A DNA stretch of 64,000 nt. Origin: Aquilaria yunnanensis (lineage: Eukaryota > Streptophyta > Magnoliopsida > Malvales > Thymelaeaceae). A model generated the notes under the pieces. It saw nothing but the letters and a program-made list of their open reading frames with translations. It did not search any database and was not told the origin of the DNA. The stretch covers positions 67,982,001 to 68,046,000 of the forward strand of contig CM077599.1 in NCBI GenBank assembly GCA_039654915.1. The letters are read 5' to 3'. Below, piece after piece: positions 47,537-61,325 of this stretch; the stretch's first letter is position 1, and the number at the start of each line of letters is the position of its first letter. Made by a program: the position numbers and the translations under genes.

Positions 47537-47670
47537 TCGATCAGCCTTCTCCTCAACTCAGCAGCTGCTACAGTGGGGTACCCTCTCAACACTGATTTCG
47601 TGACTTAGTCGGCGTTTATATACGCACATACTAAAACCTAGAACAAGAAGATGCTGGGCTGGGCTTTTAA
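47537..47670 (-). promoter_or_regulatory. eL38 promoter with TATA box and tandem site II motifs
   Basis: Minus strand TATATAAA lies at 47622-47615, about 80 bases before the ATG. On the plus strand TGGGCT occurs twice, overlapping by one base (47655-47660 and 47660-47665). These TGGGCY site II elements are bound by TCP factors and are characteristic of plant ribosomal protein promoters. A telo-box-like TAGGTTTTAG is nearby. Confidence 0.6.
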
Positions 47671-48560
47671 AGATCCATCTATATTGGTCTTGTAAATTTC
47701 GTCGGCCGACTAAGGTTTTCTTTTGCAAAGACTCGATGTTTCTTTTATTTTATCTTCTTCTCTGCCCAAGTTGCACAAAATCCCTTGAACGTGGGAGCGG
47801 GAGGAAAGAGTGAAAGTATAAAAGTATCACTTTTAAAATTTAAATAAGAAGAAAGACCGTAAAAGTAAGAGAATGAGATCAATAATTGAGAGTAGAAGTG
47901 GAAATAGAAACGGTAACCTAAAATAAAATAATTACATAATTTAGGTATCTGCCTGTAAATAGTGACATTGACAATACACAGAGGTACACTAAAATCTTAG
48001 ATCATGGCAGTTGACACATAATGACATAAAAAGTTACTGTGGAGATAAGAAAATGACTCTGTCCCACATTCTCAAGACCACTCTTTCAACACAAAAGGAA
48101 AACCAATTAACCACCTTCATATAAACATGTATATTTATAGTTTAGGAGATTATTATTGTTATTATTATTGGTGGAAAAGGGTATCATTGAAATCAATATT
48201 TATATAGTAGTATGAAGTTTGAATCTATTAATATTACTGTCTTCTAATATGAAGAAGCTACATCTTTACACTTTTGATGAGTTAATATTCTTAAAGAAAA
48301 CTAAGGTTTTAGGATAGTTTTAATTTTAAATTTATATCATTTAAAAGTTAATATCTTATCTATTTGATCATAATTTATGTAAAAAATAAAATAAAAAAGT
48401 GATTAATTTTTTAAGAAGTACATTCCTGTTAGTGTTATGCGCAAAAGCCAATTATGAGATGATTGTATTTTTGCACATTGAGTCATGATATTTTATTAAG
48501 GCATTAATTCAGCAATTATGTTTGTTGTTTTGTTTCTGCGTAACGTAATAAACATAATTG
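47671..48560. other. AT-rich spacer upstream of eL38
   Basis: No gene or classifiable repeat seen. Confidence 0.4.
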
Positions 48561-49842
48561 TAACATTAGAATAATGATATTCTTAAATGTCCCCAATTTA
48601 GTATTATTGTGAAGCGAGTTTCAATGATACATAACAACTAGTATATGTGGAGACTAATATGAGATATGTAGTCTACATATGGGTACAAGTTGGAGAACTT
48701 GTTACTGGATCGACCCACCATGAGAATACTATATGGATCATTATATGAGTGTCACAAGTGATTCTCATAGTGATCATGGTATATGTAGTCCTTTGACCTA
48801 AGATCATCAAGGTTCCCAACATGTGAGTCACATACTTTGATATTTCCCTTTGTTGCTCGTGACTGAGTGAATTTGAAGGAGGTTATTGGATATGTCACAT
48901 ATCATACAGAGGGATTTGTATGATCAAGATGAGATTTGTCCTTCCTATATAACGGCAGTGATATCTTCGAGCCCATTGATAGAGTAAGACTTAGAAAATG
49001 CATGGCCATGCTCGGATGAATTGATATACGATATCAATGTCATCAGTTTAAGTTGGTCTACTCGGTAATTAAGAAACCAAAGATTGAGCTATACAAGAGT
49101 GATACATTCCATGTCTCGTGCTTAGTCTTGATATCTTGGACAAAGGGACAATGACATATATCGGTAATGATCATAGAGGTTTAGTCGAATCACCGACAAT
49201 CTTGTCACTTGGGTAGCAATGATGTGTTGCTAGACACCGCTCATTGCTTATGATCATAGATGTGATTTATGATCATTGCTAACGTGGTAAGAGCCTATTG
49301 GGTTGCACACATAGAGCTATTCGGATCATTAGAGTGCATGAGCTAATTATTTGGGTTATGGTTTCACAATAATTTCATATTAATAATGGACCCAAAAGTT
49401 GAGCTATTATTAAGCCCGAAATTAAAGCCTAATTGGATTAGGGCTTTGAAACTTATTAGGTCTGGAAGTTAAGTCTCACTATAAATACAACTTTTAGTGA
49501 GAAATTCATAGCTTCTTGCCCTAGCCTCCCAAAAGGGCAGCTGCACTCTTCTTTTGCAATTCCTTGGAGAACGCAAGCTAGCACTGCGAGCGCAAGAGAA
49601 ACGCATCTGCCGGGACATAGTGGAAGCGTGGTGATCCTGAGAGGCTCGTGTGGATACCATAGAGAGCTTGAACACGTCAATTATTCAGGTTTTGTGATTC
49701 GACTCTACAGTTGGGTGAGAGATCTCAACCGAAAATTAGGTATGAAAATTTTTGAACACCCGGTTTACCCCGTTTCACTTAGATCCTGGAGGGTTTCGGT
49801 TAAATTCCGCTACGCTTATTTGGCTCTTGAAACCCAACAATT
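48561..49842 (+). repeat. Unclassified LTR-like repeat fragment
   Basis: The stretch is less AT-rich than its flanks and contains a promoter-like CACTATAAATAC at about 49480. It ends CTTGAAACCCAACA (about 49842), a CA-type LTR end; the reverse strand would begin TGTTGGGTTTC, common in plant LTRs. Short frames around 49456-49876 do not look like proteins. The left boundary is uncertain. Confidence 0.35.
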
Positions 49843-50195
49843 CCATTCTGAATTAAATAAAGGAAAAAAATTATGAAAATTGATTTAAAAATTTCTAAAA
49901 ATATGATTTGAGCTTTGAAAGCATTGGTTTTTGAATGGCACATAATCTTGGAACGATAAAAAGAAGTATATATAATGAATAATTTTTAATAGATTTTTTT
50001 TTTGAAAGCCTCTATCAAATAACAATCCTCGACTACTTTGAATTTAAAATCCCATGATAATTAAACAAACTATTTGGTATTAGCGCGATTAGATTTTTTT
50101 TTTGGAGATCTTTAATCAATAATCTTAAATAAAAGGAAATATTGAAGGAATTTTTTTAAAAAAGTACCGTTTTGAAAAAAAAATGAGATAAAAGG

Positions 50196-52497
50196 TGTTG
50201 ACACTCAATTTTGTTCGGGTGCTAACTTTTATTTAGTTCTAGGTTAGGAAAATTACTTTAGGAGGTCATTTTTATTTTTGGGGGCAGTTTGGTCTTTTTG
50301 GTGATTTTATAGCTTAGGAAGTTGGTAGGGTTAGGTGCGTTTAAATTATAAAATCATTTTGTGTTATGAATTTTTAGGAATTTAGAATGGTCATCTAGGA
50401 TATAAATAGGAATTAATTTAGTTTAGATACTAATTTGGAGTCTTAAGGTTTTGTAAGGTTAACTTAGGCAACAGCGAGAAGTTTGGGTGGAAACTGAGGT
50501 TTTTTAGAATGTTCTAGGTAAAATTGAAAACTGTGGGGCAACTCTGTCAACTATAGAGAGCTTTAGGCAAATCTAGCAAACTTATAAAATTCTAGGCAAA
50601 ATCTGGTGGTTTAATGAAGTTCTGAACTAATTTGACAAATCTTGAAAGTTTTGGGTTTATATTGAAGTTTTGCATGAAATTAAGGTTCAGAATAATAACC
50701 TAAGAGTTTTGTTAGACTTAAACTGGTATTATGGCCAGATTATATCTTAATCCTATCAAAGTTGATTTTGATGAGATTTAATCTCTCAAAAATCTGTTAA
50801 TCACGCATCTAATTCACCTGCCATAAATAGGATGTCAGTGTTTGGAAGAAGAGGAGAAAAAAAAAAAGAAAATTTTTTGATACCCTAAGCACCAATAAGA
50901 AAAAAGGTTAAAACTACAGTTTTAGTCCCTGATTTTACCTCCTTCCTTTCCAGAAACCCTAAACTTCACAAACTATCACCACCACCACTAGAGTGTTGCT
51001 GTAGCTACCTGATGCTTCCAGGGGCGAACCTACACACCCCCTGCCCCCTGAAAATTTTGAAAAAATTTAAATATAAGTACTTAATGGTTAATTCAAGAGA
51101 AATTAGGGACTAAAAATGCATTTTTACCCCCCAGAAATAATTAAGGAATATGAAAATGGGGGGCAGTGAGGTAGGCGCTAAAGAATACAGTGACCAAATG
51201 AGTAATTATTTCCTCTAGTCTTAAACAGATATTCGAACATGACCTAAATGCACTATTAGTCCTCCAAATTTTTCAACTTGTATGAGTTGCATCCTAATCT
51301 TTGAATTAGTACGAATTACTCCCGATCTCCAGCTTTGCCTCAACGCGATGTCATCCCTCTCCTCTAAGTTTAGTCGACTCTCCTCCGAGCTCGCGCCTCT
51401 AAATCGAAAATCCTAGTTCTGCCACCAGGTGCTTCCAACCCCTTGTCCGATGCCATTCCTGCCTCTGCCAATGGTCATAGCCGGCCAGCTCTGCTACTCC
51501 CCAATGCGTGCCATTGTGCCCAGGTGCTCTCCATCGCTGTTTGTGCCGAAACCAGAGAAGAAAGGAGAACGGCTAAGCCACGTCCGTCCTTTTTCGCTCT
51601 CGATTCACCACCTTTAGTCGTCCTCATAGTCGCCAGATGCCAAGGCTGCCATCTCTCACCGGAGCTCTGCCCTCTGCCACCCATAACTGGTTGATCAAGT
51701 GCATGAGTTGAAGAGGACGAAGCCAGTGTTCGCTGACGTGGATTTACAACGTTGACCCTAGTCAAACCTCCTATGTTTGGTAAAACGCTTGTTTTAATTC
51801 CTAAATCTTTTAATTTATTCATATAAGTGACTAACTCTTTCATATTTGGCAGATTAAGCACTCGACAATGTTCTTTTAATTCGTATTTGTATTTGGACTT
51901 CGTTCATTTATTTTATTCCAGGCATTGATGGATTTAAATATTAATAACGCATGGAATTATGATTTTAGATTAGTAATCCAATTTTTTTTTTTATCATTTA
52001 ATTTACTTGATTTTTTAAGAAGTTAGAAATTAATTAACTAGGTGATAAAGTTTTTCAACAAATTTTCAAGAATCCATTCTTGATGGATTTGATAAAATCC
52101 TGAGATGGATTATTCATTCGAATTCGATTGGTCCGATAATATTCACGATTTGAACAAGATATTCTTTTTAAATTCTTGGTGGATTTGGTAAAGTCAAGGA
52201 TATCTAAGATTTCATATTCGGTTGGTCTGTTAGGATTCACGATTTTGAATTAAATTAAATTGAGCATAATTAAATAAAATTTATACAAGTTATTTTCGTC
52301 GAAGGTTAGGTAAGTAAGCAAAATTTTAGGAAAAGAGAAAACTAAAACCCTCATGGTACCAATTCTTTGGTACTGTAATAAGGTTATTTTAACGTAATTG
52401 ACTTATAATCTTAGAATCTCTCGTAGACCATAGCAGGTATCCAATCAACCTAAGTATAAACTAATTGGCAGTGACTTCTAAAAAATGCGTTGCTATA
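50196..52497 (+). mobile_element. Old solo LTR of the Tat/Ogre family, plus orientation
   Basis: It starts TGTTGACACTCAATTTTGTTCGG, the same start as the 20.6-kb element's LTR. It ends with a recognisable but diverged copy of the LTR end (GGTACCAATTCTTTGG, then TTTTAACGTAA, CCAATCAACCTA and GCGTTGC). Flanks AAAGG (50191-50195) and AAAAG (52498-52502) may be the target duplication. No internal region follows, so this is a solo LTR, clearly older than the others here. ORFs at 51429-51861 cover its GC-richer core and are not convincing genes. Confidence 0.7.
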
Positions 52498-52502
52498 AAA
52501 AG

Positions 52503-54456
52503 AAAAAATAAAAGTCACAAGACAAACAAAAAAAGATTAAAAAATAAAGAAAAAAAAACCGCAATAGTTTGCCGCTTGCCTAAAATGGAAAAAACAACCT
52601 ATTCATATTAAGATTTGTAACTTAATAAATTAAGCAAAATATAGTTAGCCTTTAAGTTGTACAAAATTTCATTTTAGTTTCATTCTTTTCATTTTTCTCA
52701 TATCACTCAGCGCTCGTGCAAAATAAATACCAAAAAACAATGAACTTTTGGTTGGACCATGACTGGAGGCCATGGCAATTTAAAATACAGTTCAATTTTA
52801 AAAACATTAGTCATAATAGTGCGATGCTTAAATTAATTACCAGACAAAAAGAAAAGAAATTCATGTAATAATGTAGGTAAATATGCTAAAATTCTAAATC
52901 AAAGCAGACCATAGACTAGAATGAAGCATTTATGATTATAAGGAGCGTAAAAATAAGAACATCATTAAATTTTTGTGGATTTTTATGGATTATTTCATAT
53001 ATATAATATTGACTTTCATATGAAATTAGTTTTAGTAAAAAAAATATAAAAATAAAAATAAATCAGATTTAGTTAACTTAACATAAAACCAATTGACTTC
53101 AAATCTTTAACCTAATTCTCCATTTCCCTCCATCCACTCACTCATGCACCAAAAAAGTAAAAAATAAAACTCTAGGCTTCACGAGGGCAATACAGAAGTA
53201 TAATCCTCCACAGAACATATAAACAAAAACATGTGACAAAACCAAAGACAGAATTTGTGACTAAATCTAAATTTACCCAACTCCACCAATAATCAATTAT
53301 TTGCATCATTCTGATCTCACTCAGTAGATGTCAGGATAAAAAAAAATTTCAGAACCAGTTGATTCAACTCAAATAGAATGCCAAGAAAAAAAATGGTCTA
53401 AACCCCTTTTGCCTCCTAATTTTGTTAACTCAAGCATTTTACCCTGAACTTTGGTTTGAGATCATTCCCTTGTCAAACTTTTAAATTGGTGCATTTTAGT
53501 TTTACCCATCTGCTCACTTAAATGAGACAGAAATGGTTTTTTGGGTTATATGAGTACCGAATGAAGATAAAAGGAAAAATGAAGGTTTAACTAATCATTT
53601 TACCCACATAAAGCTCTAGTTTTGCTATTTTCAATAAAATTTTTTTTTATCATTTTGAGTAGAGTAGTTGTGATCTTCTAGACCCTAGTCATCATCATAA
53701 AAAAATCCTTTCTAATAAGCATCAATTAAATGGGTTCTTTAAGGTTTAATATAATTTGAAATAGTCTGTGAAACAAAAAAAAAAAAAAAGACAACTTTAT
53801 AAGCTTAATTGCTATGTTCTTTGCTGGGTAAAATGACTTAAGTTGATTTTCTTTTGGTTGTAGATCTAGGGTTAATAAAATTGCTATAATTGTAGGATGA
53901 ACTTTTATTTTATGTTCAAAAGAGAAAAACTGAAGCTTTATATTATTCAAATGGTTAGTTAATTCTTGATTTTTATTTTTCAATCTTTGTTTCAGTCCTC
54001 ATACATGAACGGATCCACTTTATAAACAATGTGGTAATTGGACAGTGAACACACTACATTTCTAAATTTCTTTGATAAATGTTAAATATTTAATGAAAAA
54101 AAACATTATAATTTATAAAAATTCAATGTAATTTATAAAAGGATCCCATTGATCAACCAAAACAATAAAATGAATAGAAATAAATAAATATTATTATTAT
54201 TATTTTCTTAAACAAATGATTTTTGTATTAAGATTGAAGTCAAATTAAAATTTTTATTTAGAAGAATATAATAGTTACTTTAACATTTCATATTCTCTCT
54301 CAAAAGTCTACTATATGTCAAGATTCAATAATATATAGTGACCCCATTATAAATTTTTTCTAGATCTATCATTGTCCTCTTATCAATCAAAGAGTCATTT
54401 CTATTTCATTTAAGTGAGCTCAGGAAAAAAAAATACCAATTTGTAAAATTTGATGA
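52503..54456. other. AT-rich spacer
   Basis: I see no supported gene or classifiable element in this 2-kb stretch; only poly-A/T runs and short random frames. Confidence 0.45.
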
Positions 54457-54464
54457 GCCAGTGA

Positions 54465-57400
54465 TAGGGGTGAAAATCAGATTTGAAAAATTGGGTTCAG
54501 ATAAAAACCGACCTGAACTATGTCTACTCTTTTCTTAACTATGCAAATCGAACCCGACTCGACTATAAAAAAAAACTGACCTTAACCCGAACCCGAATAA
54601 GTCAGGTTAGGATTAGTATAATCGAGTTAACCCGATTTATTTTACATCTGACAGGCACCTGGAACAAAAAAAAAATAACTTGCAACAAAAAAATTAGCCA
54701 CATATTTAACAAACATGTAACATACACCATCCTCAATAGACACAAACGTCTAGATAGACGAAATCTAAGTTTGAAGTTGTTACATGGCTACATTTACCAT
54801 GATACGCCATCACACATATAACATAAACAATCCACATGTTTTGTACACCTTAGAAACTAAAAGAAATCCATATAACAAGCATTAAGCAAAGAAAACCAGC
54901 AGCAATAATAGTTCTTCAGCAGCTCAAGCATCCAAGCATCAAGCAAACTCAATATCGATAACTCCAGATGCTCGAGCAATACTTCCTAGCTCTAAAAAAA
55001 CAAAGACAAAATTCCAAAATTATATAGTTCATAATTGAAACCAAACATTTATATGAAACATGGGTAAAATAAAATAAGCTAACCTTGCTCAATCTTTTCA
55101 ATTATTGCCAATTGCTCCTCAACATTCAACTCTTCCTTGTTTGCTCACAGCCAATCCTGTGCACAAATGAATGCCTCAACTATCTTTGGCGATAAAAAAC
55201 TTCTAAAAAGATCAAGCACTCGACCTCTAGTACTAAATGTTGATTCTAAAGCAATGGTTAATACCAGAATAGCCAAAATATCATAAGCAATGGCTGAAAG
55301 GATCGGGAACCGAGGACTATTGATCTTCCACCATTCTAGAACATCGAATTCATCATCACGGCCCTTCAAATTCTCTTTCAAATACTTGTTTAATTCACTT
55401 TTTACTTGTGTGCCACTTACAGCTTTGAGTTGTTTCCACTCATTCTTCAAGATGGCCCTTGACTTAGTTGGCCTTGGTTGCTCTAAGTCTACAATAACTC
55501 CACCACTCTTAACTTGGCCACTTTTGCTTGGTTGCTCAACTTCTTTTGAGTACTTCACCTTGTACTCATCAAACAATTGTTTTAGTGCCACTTTCACCTT
55601 TTGAATAAGTGTATTAACCACTCCCTTAGCATACATCTTATTTATCCCAAATTCCACATATTCCATCTTACTTTGTGGATCAAGCACAACTGCAATAAAA
55701 ATCAACACATTCATGTTTTCAGGGTTCCCCTAATATTTATTACATTTCTCTTTCATTTTGAAACACATAATAGAGAAACCATTATCAAAGCCAAGCCCCT
55801 ACTCTCTTAACAACATATCCACATTACTAATCTCTTGAAAATAAGTATTGACAGTGACATACAATGAACCAGAGACACACTTGGTAAGATCATAAAAAGT
55901 TTCAAGTAATCTTACAACAGAACTAACAACATTCCAATCAAACTCCAAAGGTCCACCCAAGCCATCTTCATCCATAAGAGCAGATGCATAAACAGGATCA
56001 TAAAAAGCTCTTTTGAATTTCAAAGCAGTATCAAGCATCAGATAAGTTGAGTTCCACCTAGTAGGAACATCAAGGCACAACTCATTCTTCACCTGAATTT
56101 TCTCCTTCTCAATACATGTCTTAAACTTTAACAATCGTGTAGGAGATTGCCTAATATATCTAACAACATTGCGAACACGAATCACAAAATCAGATGCAAG
56201 CTTAAGACCATCTTGAACTACCAAGTTGACAATATGGGCAACACACCTCATATGCAGATATCCCCCCCCCCCCCCAAAAAACAGTTCCATTCCATGCTTG
56301 TTTCAGGTAAACAATGGTTGTATTGTTTGAGCTTGCATTGTCAACAGTTATGGTCATTAAATTATTAATACCCTAACCATTCAAAGCTTTTTTAACAGTC
56401 ATACCAATCACTTGACCCTTATGTCCAGAAATAGGGCAGAAATTTAAAATCATCTTTTGTAACTTCCAATTGTTATCAATAAAATGAGCCATTAAGGACA
56501 CATAATTAATTATTTGCACAGAAGTCCATGTATCAGTTGTTATTGAAATCCTTTTAGCTTGTGATTTCAGAAACATCTTCAAGTTCTCTCTTTCATCAAT
56601 AAACAATGCATAACAATCTTTAGCCACAGTTATCCTAGAAGGAATCTGAAACCTAGGCACTGCAACAAAACAAAATCTCCTAAATCCATCTGACTCAACA
56701 AATCGAAATGGGAGCTCATCAACAATCACCATATATGCCAAAGCCTTCCTACATTCCTCTTTATCAAATTTACAATTACTCATCACATACTCATCACCAC
56801 CTCCACCCTTTGCCAAGTTAATATTTGTTTGTTTAGAATCAACTAACCTCTTGCATTTACCTTTTTTTATGTGGTTTCTTAAATTAGTTGTGCCATCAAA
56901 CTTACTATGACACTTGTACACTTCACCACAATTAAGGCACTTACATTTTGTTTGATTTGAGCCCTCAATAAACTCAAAGTGTGCCCAATAATCTGCCCTT
57001 TTTATTGAAGTCTTTACCCTCTCTTTTTCTGGTGCAGCAGCGGTTGATTCTTTATCCGTATCTAGATTTGTGGCAGTTGATGTTCCTTTTGGTTGTGCAT
57101 CACTCATCAAAGTGTCATCAACATCGCTTGTTGCCATCTGAAAATTAAACAATAAAAAGAATATTCAAAATGAATTCAGAAAAAACATTTACATTCATAG
57201 ACCACAAGTGAGCAAGTGTAACAACATATATATCAATGAAGAAGAAACATAGAATTTAATAATACTGGTGTGGCTGGGGCTAGCTGCTTAATCTAACGAC
57301 ACTGCCAAATATACAGAAGCTTCCAAGATGTTTCGTAAAAAAAAAAAAAGAAGGAACTTCCAAGAAATATATACATATACACACATTTAAAACCGAAATG

Positions 57401-58374
57401 ACAATTTTGTAGACAAAAAAAAAAAAATTTGGTCAAGAAAATGTATTTGTATTTGTATGGTTTATCATAGAATTAATGTGATTCAACATTCAAGTAAGTT
57501 ATATTCGGTCAATAATTCTTCTTATTCAATCACTAAAGTGTCAATTTTCAGAGCAAAATCATGTTATTGGCGATCACATTTCAATTTTCATTGGTTAATT
57601 TGTAGATAAAATGAAGACATGAAAAATGACCCAAAACCCTAAACAAATGAAAAAACTTAGCTACAAAGTAAATAGAATAGAACTAGGAAAACATAGCAAT
57701 TACCTGGTAAGGCCGATTTATGAGTCGGTCCACTCTGCTAAGATTGAGAGAAAGAGAGAGAGAGACAATCGGTTTGGAGACTGAAAGTGGCATAGTGGCA
57801 GCGTGATGAGGGTGGGTGGCCTGGCTGATCAGGTTTGCGATGAAAAGGGCAGCGCAGCGATGAGAGGGGAGACGAGGTGAGTCAGCTCCGTTGTGCGAGC
57901 TCTATTATCACCATTAAGCAGCAAGAAGCAGAGTCGAGAGCCGAGAGGGATGAGATATAAGAATCCAATCAGACGAAAGTCAAGAGACGAGAGACAAGAG
58001 TTGCGATTCTGCTACCTGTAAAATTTGAAATGGGTCATGGGTTTTGGTCTAAAGTAGGACTTTTGCTTAGGTCCTGGGTTGCGAAACGGGCTAAGCTAGT
58101 AGCAAATTAGGTTAGGCTTGGGAGTTGGATTAGGGAGTAGGTATAGAGAGGACTGGGTTTCATTAGGCAGAGGGAAGGGGTGGGCTGGGCCTAGACACCT
58201 AGTCAGGTTAGTCGAATTTATCAGGTTTCAACCGAATCGAATCTACTTCGGTAGTGATTTATCAGGTCGGGTCGGGTCGGATTCAAATACATCTTTTTCT
58301 CTAATAAAACCAACCCTAACCCGCTTTTTACGAATCGGACTTAGGTCGGAATTCGGGTTCTAATTTCACCCCTA
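54465..58374 (-). mobile_element. Nearly complete hAT transposon (3.9 kb) with decayed transposase
   Basis: Terminal inverted repeats read TAGGGGTGAAAAT (54465) and, from the right end, TAGGGGTGAAATT (58374). They are flanked by GCCAGTGA (54457-54464) and GCGAGTGA (58375-58382), an 8-base target duplication with one mismatch, as made by hAT elements. CCCGA/TCGGG-type short repeats cluster inside both ends (for example 58260-58285 and 54550-54600), as expected for subterminal transposase-binding sites. The transposase gene is on the minus strand inside. GA-rich sequence at 57740-58000 would be its leader. Confidence 0.9.
55145..57137 (-). pseudogene. hAT transposase, BED zinc finger to dimerisation domain, broken
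   Basis: Start chosen at MATSDVDDTLMSDAQ. The order is a BED-type zinc finger (YWAHFEFIEG...CKCLNCGEVYKCHS...LRNHIKKGKC), a central RNase H-like catalytic region (KRISITTDTWTS, then HMRCVAHIVNLVVQDGL and DVPTRWNSTYLML) and the C-terminal dimerisation domain (ALESTFSTRGRVLDLFRSFL, then SPKIVEAFICAQDWL). Damage: a stop at 56373-56375, a frameshift in a 14-base C run (56262-56275) and a stop at 55799-55801. It would cut and paste the surrounding element if intact. Confidence 0.9.
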
Positions 58375-58382
58375 GCGAGTGA

Positions 58383-60036
58383 TCCCAAGATAAAGTTAAA
58401 AGGGTAAAAAATCTAAGTTAGTAAAATTTAAGGGCAAAAAGATTTTACACCAAAAATCATTAGTTGTTTTCCCGATTAGGCTAAATCCGTCTGTCCATTT
58501 ATAGTGGGATAGACCCATAGTGTTAGATATACAAAATTTTTTGCATCATAATTTAACTGAATAAAGAAAAAAAGGTAAATTGTATCTTCAAATTTTATCA
58601 TATATAGATTATAAATTTATCAATCAAACTTCTTGATAAATTTTATAAATTTTGAGTATTATTTCCCTGATCAATCAAAACATACATTATCAATTTAGAA
58701 ATCACTATTCCAAACTTAGAAAAAAGAGGGGAAAAAAAGGGTTAATATCTTATCACCGATGGTGCACTTTTTTTTCTCCACCAACAGTTAATTTCACTAA
58801 CTTTTATTAATTCTACTGTTATCTCTAACTCAAACCCTTTAACGTTTTCTTCTATCACAAACCCCCCGCCCCCGGCGTATCTCTATTCTCTTTGTTCTTT
58901 CCATCTGCTCTTCTATCTATTCTCTCATTGCCGATCTTTCTTCAATCTTCTTCTTTCATCAATTTCAGTTTTCATGCGTATTACTTAATTCTAGTTTTCC
59001 TGGGTATTACTTAATGGGTTAATATCTTCAGCAACTCAGCGCCAAATTGGCTATTTTGTGTTGATTATGATCATAGGCAACAATTGCCATCCCTTACTTT
59101 CTTGATCAACAACAAAAGCTTGTGGAGTAAGTGTTTGTTTTAATTAAGATTGATTTTTTATCTGGCATCGTGAAACACAAGGTATCTTTCTTCTCTGATT
59201 CTATCTAGAGATTCTATTTAGGGCTAGAAGCATGTAGAATAAAAAATCACTAATAAAAAGAACGTGTAATTAGAAATCAAAAAATTTTCAATTTTTTACT
59301 TGATTATCAACCTATACGTATTGCTTGTTTTTATTATTGTTTTTTCTCAAACAACTTATTGTGTAAGGTACTTCACTTGTTTGTTGGAACAATGCATAAA
59401 TTGATAAATTTGTTGTTTTGCTACCATTCTGCATATCCAGGTCTGTTCGACTGTGAATGTTTTGTTGTTGCTCTTATTGGTTAGGTTGGTTTTGAATGTT
59501 TTATTGTTGTTCTCATTGGCTGGCTTGGTTATCTAAAAAGTGGTCAGTCGGGCATCTTGAGAAGCTATGTTCTCATTGGCTGGCTTGGTTCTTTGAAAAG
59601 TGGTTAGTCGGGCATCTTGAGAAGCTATCTAATTTGGCCAATTTTGTTGCTATTATACTATGTGAATTGTTGGTTCAGTTGTGGCTGTTTCTGTAGAGGA
59701 TTCTTATTGTTGAGACTTTTATTTGTTGTTTTTCAGTATCTTGTAGGGTGTTTAACATCCTTGTATCATGTTGGTTTAGATTAATAATATCATTTCGTAA
59801 AAAAAAATATATGTTTGGTTGTGTTTTTCAGCTTATTTGCTATGTTTGCCTTATTTGGAGATGGTTTTTTTTTCCTCCAGTTTTCCTGCTGTGTTTCTAG
59901 CATCTATTTGTACTTTGTAGTCTTATTCATTTTTTATGTGTTCCTTGCATTCCTGTAACTTTTGAATTCTAATTAATAATATATTATTCTTTCTTATTTA
60001 AAAAAAATTAACAATTTGATTAATGACATATGTAGT
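58383..60036. other. Spacer or leader before the FAR1-like gene
   Basis: No supported ORF. A CT-rich stretch near 58850-58970 looks like a 5' leader of the following gene. A 60-base unit (GTTCTCATTGGCTGGCTTGG start) is repeated twice in tandem at 59509-59628. Further down are T-rich sequences that may belong to an intron. Confidence 0.4.
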
Positions 60037-61325
60037 ATGGACTTCTTAGAACTGACACTTGAAGATGAGTTTCAAGTATAAGATTGTATGATTGAGCAAA
60101 ATGATGATATACATGAAGAATTGGCTGAGAAAGAGAAGATAGTAATGGAGATATCAGAGCCTTTTATTGGTATGGAATTTGAATCAGCAAATGATGCCAG
60201 AGATTACTACAATAAATATGCTAGATAAGTTGGTTTTAGTATCAGAAAATTTAAGGTCATAAGATCCAAGTCCAACAAAGAGATGATTGGTTGAGAATTT
60301 GTTTATTCAAAAAAGGGCAGCTGTGCAAAAAAGTATCTTAAGAAAGACCATGTTCATGGAGCACCAGATCAAACTAGAGAAGGTTGTAAAGCAATGATTA
60401 AGGTAGCAAAGAGACAAGATCAATGGCTTGTTACACAATTCATTGCAGAGCATAATCACGAGTTGGCAACTCCAAAAAGCACACAGTTTTGTTGATCACA
60501 TAAGCGGTCAACAAAGGCTCAGCAGGATCTCATACATGTTTTAGATGACTCAGGTGTTTGCCCAAGTAAGATAGTTTCTGTTTTATCTCATGAATTTGGT
60601 GGAGTTAATAATCTTAATATAACTGAGCGTGATATATATAATTATTTGGAAAGAAAGAGGGAAAAACATATTGATAGAAAGGATGCCCAAACGATGTTAG
60701 ATTATCTGAGAAATTGTCAGACAAAGGATCTAGGATTTTTTTATGTAGTTCAATCAGATATTGATGTATGTCTTGCAAATTGCTTTTGGGTTGATTCATG
60801 TTCAAGGATGGCATATAAATATAAAATGCCGTTTGTACCGATTGCTGGAGTGAACCACCATTTTCAGTCTATTTTGTTTGGTTGTGCTCTTTTATGGGAT
60901 GAGACAAAAGAGACTTTCATTTGGTTGCTCAAGACTTGGCTTGAAGCTATGTTTGGAAAGACACCGTCAATGATCATCATTGACCAAGATTCAGCCATTA
61001 GTAATGCAATTGCCAAAATTCTTCCAAATACTAATCATCATTACTGTATGTGGCACATAGAAAAAAAGTTTCCAAAAAATTTAAGTCATGTCTATCATCA
61101 AAATGAAGATTTCAAGAAAGACTTCAATAATTGTATTCATGGGTCAATTTCACCTGAAGAGTTTGAAGATGCATGGATGTACATCATGTTGAAGTATAGC
61201 TTACAAGGTAATTCTTAGCTTGACAAGATATACTCTATTCGTGAAAAGTGGAATCCTGCATTTTCATATAGAATGTTTTATGCTGGTATGTCAACAACTC
61301 AAAGAAGTGAAAGTTTGAATAAGTT
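60037..61325 (+). pseudogene. FAR1/MULE transposase-like gene, broken and cut by an LTR
   Basis: One continuous plus-strand frame reads EPFIGMEFESANDARDYYNK and IAEHNHEL (the FAR1 WRKY-GCM1-like DNA-binding domain). It goes on to VNHHFQSILFGCALL, TFIWLLKTWLEAMFGKTPS and IIIDQDSAISNAI (the MULE transposase core with its catalytic aspartate), then HHYCMWHIEKKFP. At least five in-frame stops occur (in order after FQV, YAR, MIG, QFC and GNS). At 61326 the frame is cut within STTQRSESLNKF by the start of a Tat LTR, so the SWIM zinc finger end is missing. It could be a dead FRS gene or a dead MULE; no terminal repeat was found to decide. Confidence 0.85.

Noticed and set aside
51429..51861. Overlapping frames on both strands as genes
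   Set aside because: They lie inside the old solo LTR, show no domain and compete on opposite strands.
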